Shown: positions 63,588 to 64,000 of the stretch, piece by piece | How positions within the stretch are numbered: position 1 is the stretch's first letter | Layout of the letters: each line of letters begins with the position of its first letter | Assembly: GCA_903632075.3 (NCBI GenBank) | Contig: CAHIKZ030000132.1 | Span: forward strand, 257,501 to 321,500 | Direction of reading: 5' to 3' | DNA: 64,000 nucleotides | From: Acanthosepion pharaonis | Taxonomy: Eukaryota > Mollusca > Cephalopoda > Sepiida > Sepiidae | Program-made: the position numbers and the translations under genes | Notes under the pieces: model-generated | Told to the model about the DNA's origin: nothing | Databases searched by the model: none | What the model saw: the letters and a program-made list of their open reading frames with translations, nothing else

Positions 63588-64000
63588 TAAATAAAATTGA
63601 TAATCATGTTCGATCCGCACTGATAGCATTTATCAAAGCCAAGAATCACAGGCCCAAATTATTCTCCTCTTCGGTCATATTCTTCTATCAAGATCTTAGC
63701 GACATTAAACAAAACCTAATCAACAATAATTCCCTACGTACATTGTAAACGAACAAATAAAATTAATGCCTCCCTGATGCTAACGAAAACAAACACATAA
63801 TTACCATATTCAAATACACCCTAATTATAAACAAGGTGAAAAATCAATTAAACACACAATTTACCGATATGTATAACACATTGTTCCTAGCAAACACCGA
63901 AAACTTTTCATCGATCATAAAAAGTATACAACATCTAACTTAATAATCGCGAATAAACTCGAGCCTCATAAATAATCCCTATTTAAAAATAATTTTGTCT
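63533..64000. other. (CT)n/(TA)n then unassigned sequence to the window end
   Basis: CT tract 63,530-63,550 and TA tract 63,550-63,586. The rest resembles decayed coding DNA (for example F-F-Y-Q-D-L-S-D-I-K-Q-N-L on the plus strand), but I cannot assign it. It may continue past the window. Confidence 0.35.

Overview
This is eukaryotic, AT-rich, repeat-saturated DNA, most likely intergenic or intronic sequence from a mollusc and probably an octopus-like cephalopod. The organism is inferred from composition: very many long (TA)n tracts, several tRNA-derived SINE families, and relics of RTE-like, Tx1-like and restriction-like-endonuclease (RLE) LINEs, Penelope-like elements, Helitrons, hAT, mariner/Tc1 and pogo-like transposons. 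I found no complete host gene. Two short stretches on the minus strand (17,902-18,042 and 52,269-52,469) look like possible exons, but neither could be assigned to a protein.

Layout. 0-7 kb: SINE copies, two tandem hammerhead-like ribozyme motifs (one behind a tRNA-like Pol III head), RTE-like LINE 3' ends, and a hAT relic whose C-terminal coding part has expanded into an 84-bp minisatellite. 7-20 kb: (TA)n tracts, Penelope-like relics, two copies of a foldback SINE compound, a mariner relic, two 5S-plus-tRNA SINEs, a LINE relic, a Helitron with a doubled 5' end, and a pair of pogo-like MITEs flanking a candidate exon. 20-28.7 kb: a LINE C-terminus, a solo LTR with an internally duplicated structured module, two LTR/primer-binding-site junctions, an RTE-like RT relic, and a mariner carrying a nested element. 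28.7-34.1 kb: a 5.2-kb purine-only satellite made of GAAA and GAAC words. 34-43 kb: a second solo LTR, a hairpin element, SINE/RTE/Penelope relics, and a 1.8-kb 36-bp minisatellite. 43-48 kb: a Tc1-like element holding a Helitron and a 64-bp-arm hairpin, then a 1.5-kb foldback element with arms of about 640 bp. 48-60 kb: a Tx1-like LINE relic, then a cluster of RLE-type LINE pieces (one with an intact 335-codon RT domain) and a 116-bp satellite. 60-64 kb: (TA)n tracts and SINE relics.

The elements do not form a pathway. The common theme is mobile-element ends acting as seeds: four tandem arrays abut or grow out of a transposon or LINE 3' end, and a CUGANGA-hairpin-GAAA motif recurs in several otherwise different repeats. 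Most coding relics carry stops or frameshifts. All family names rest on motif recognition by eye, without any database search.
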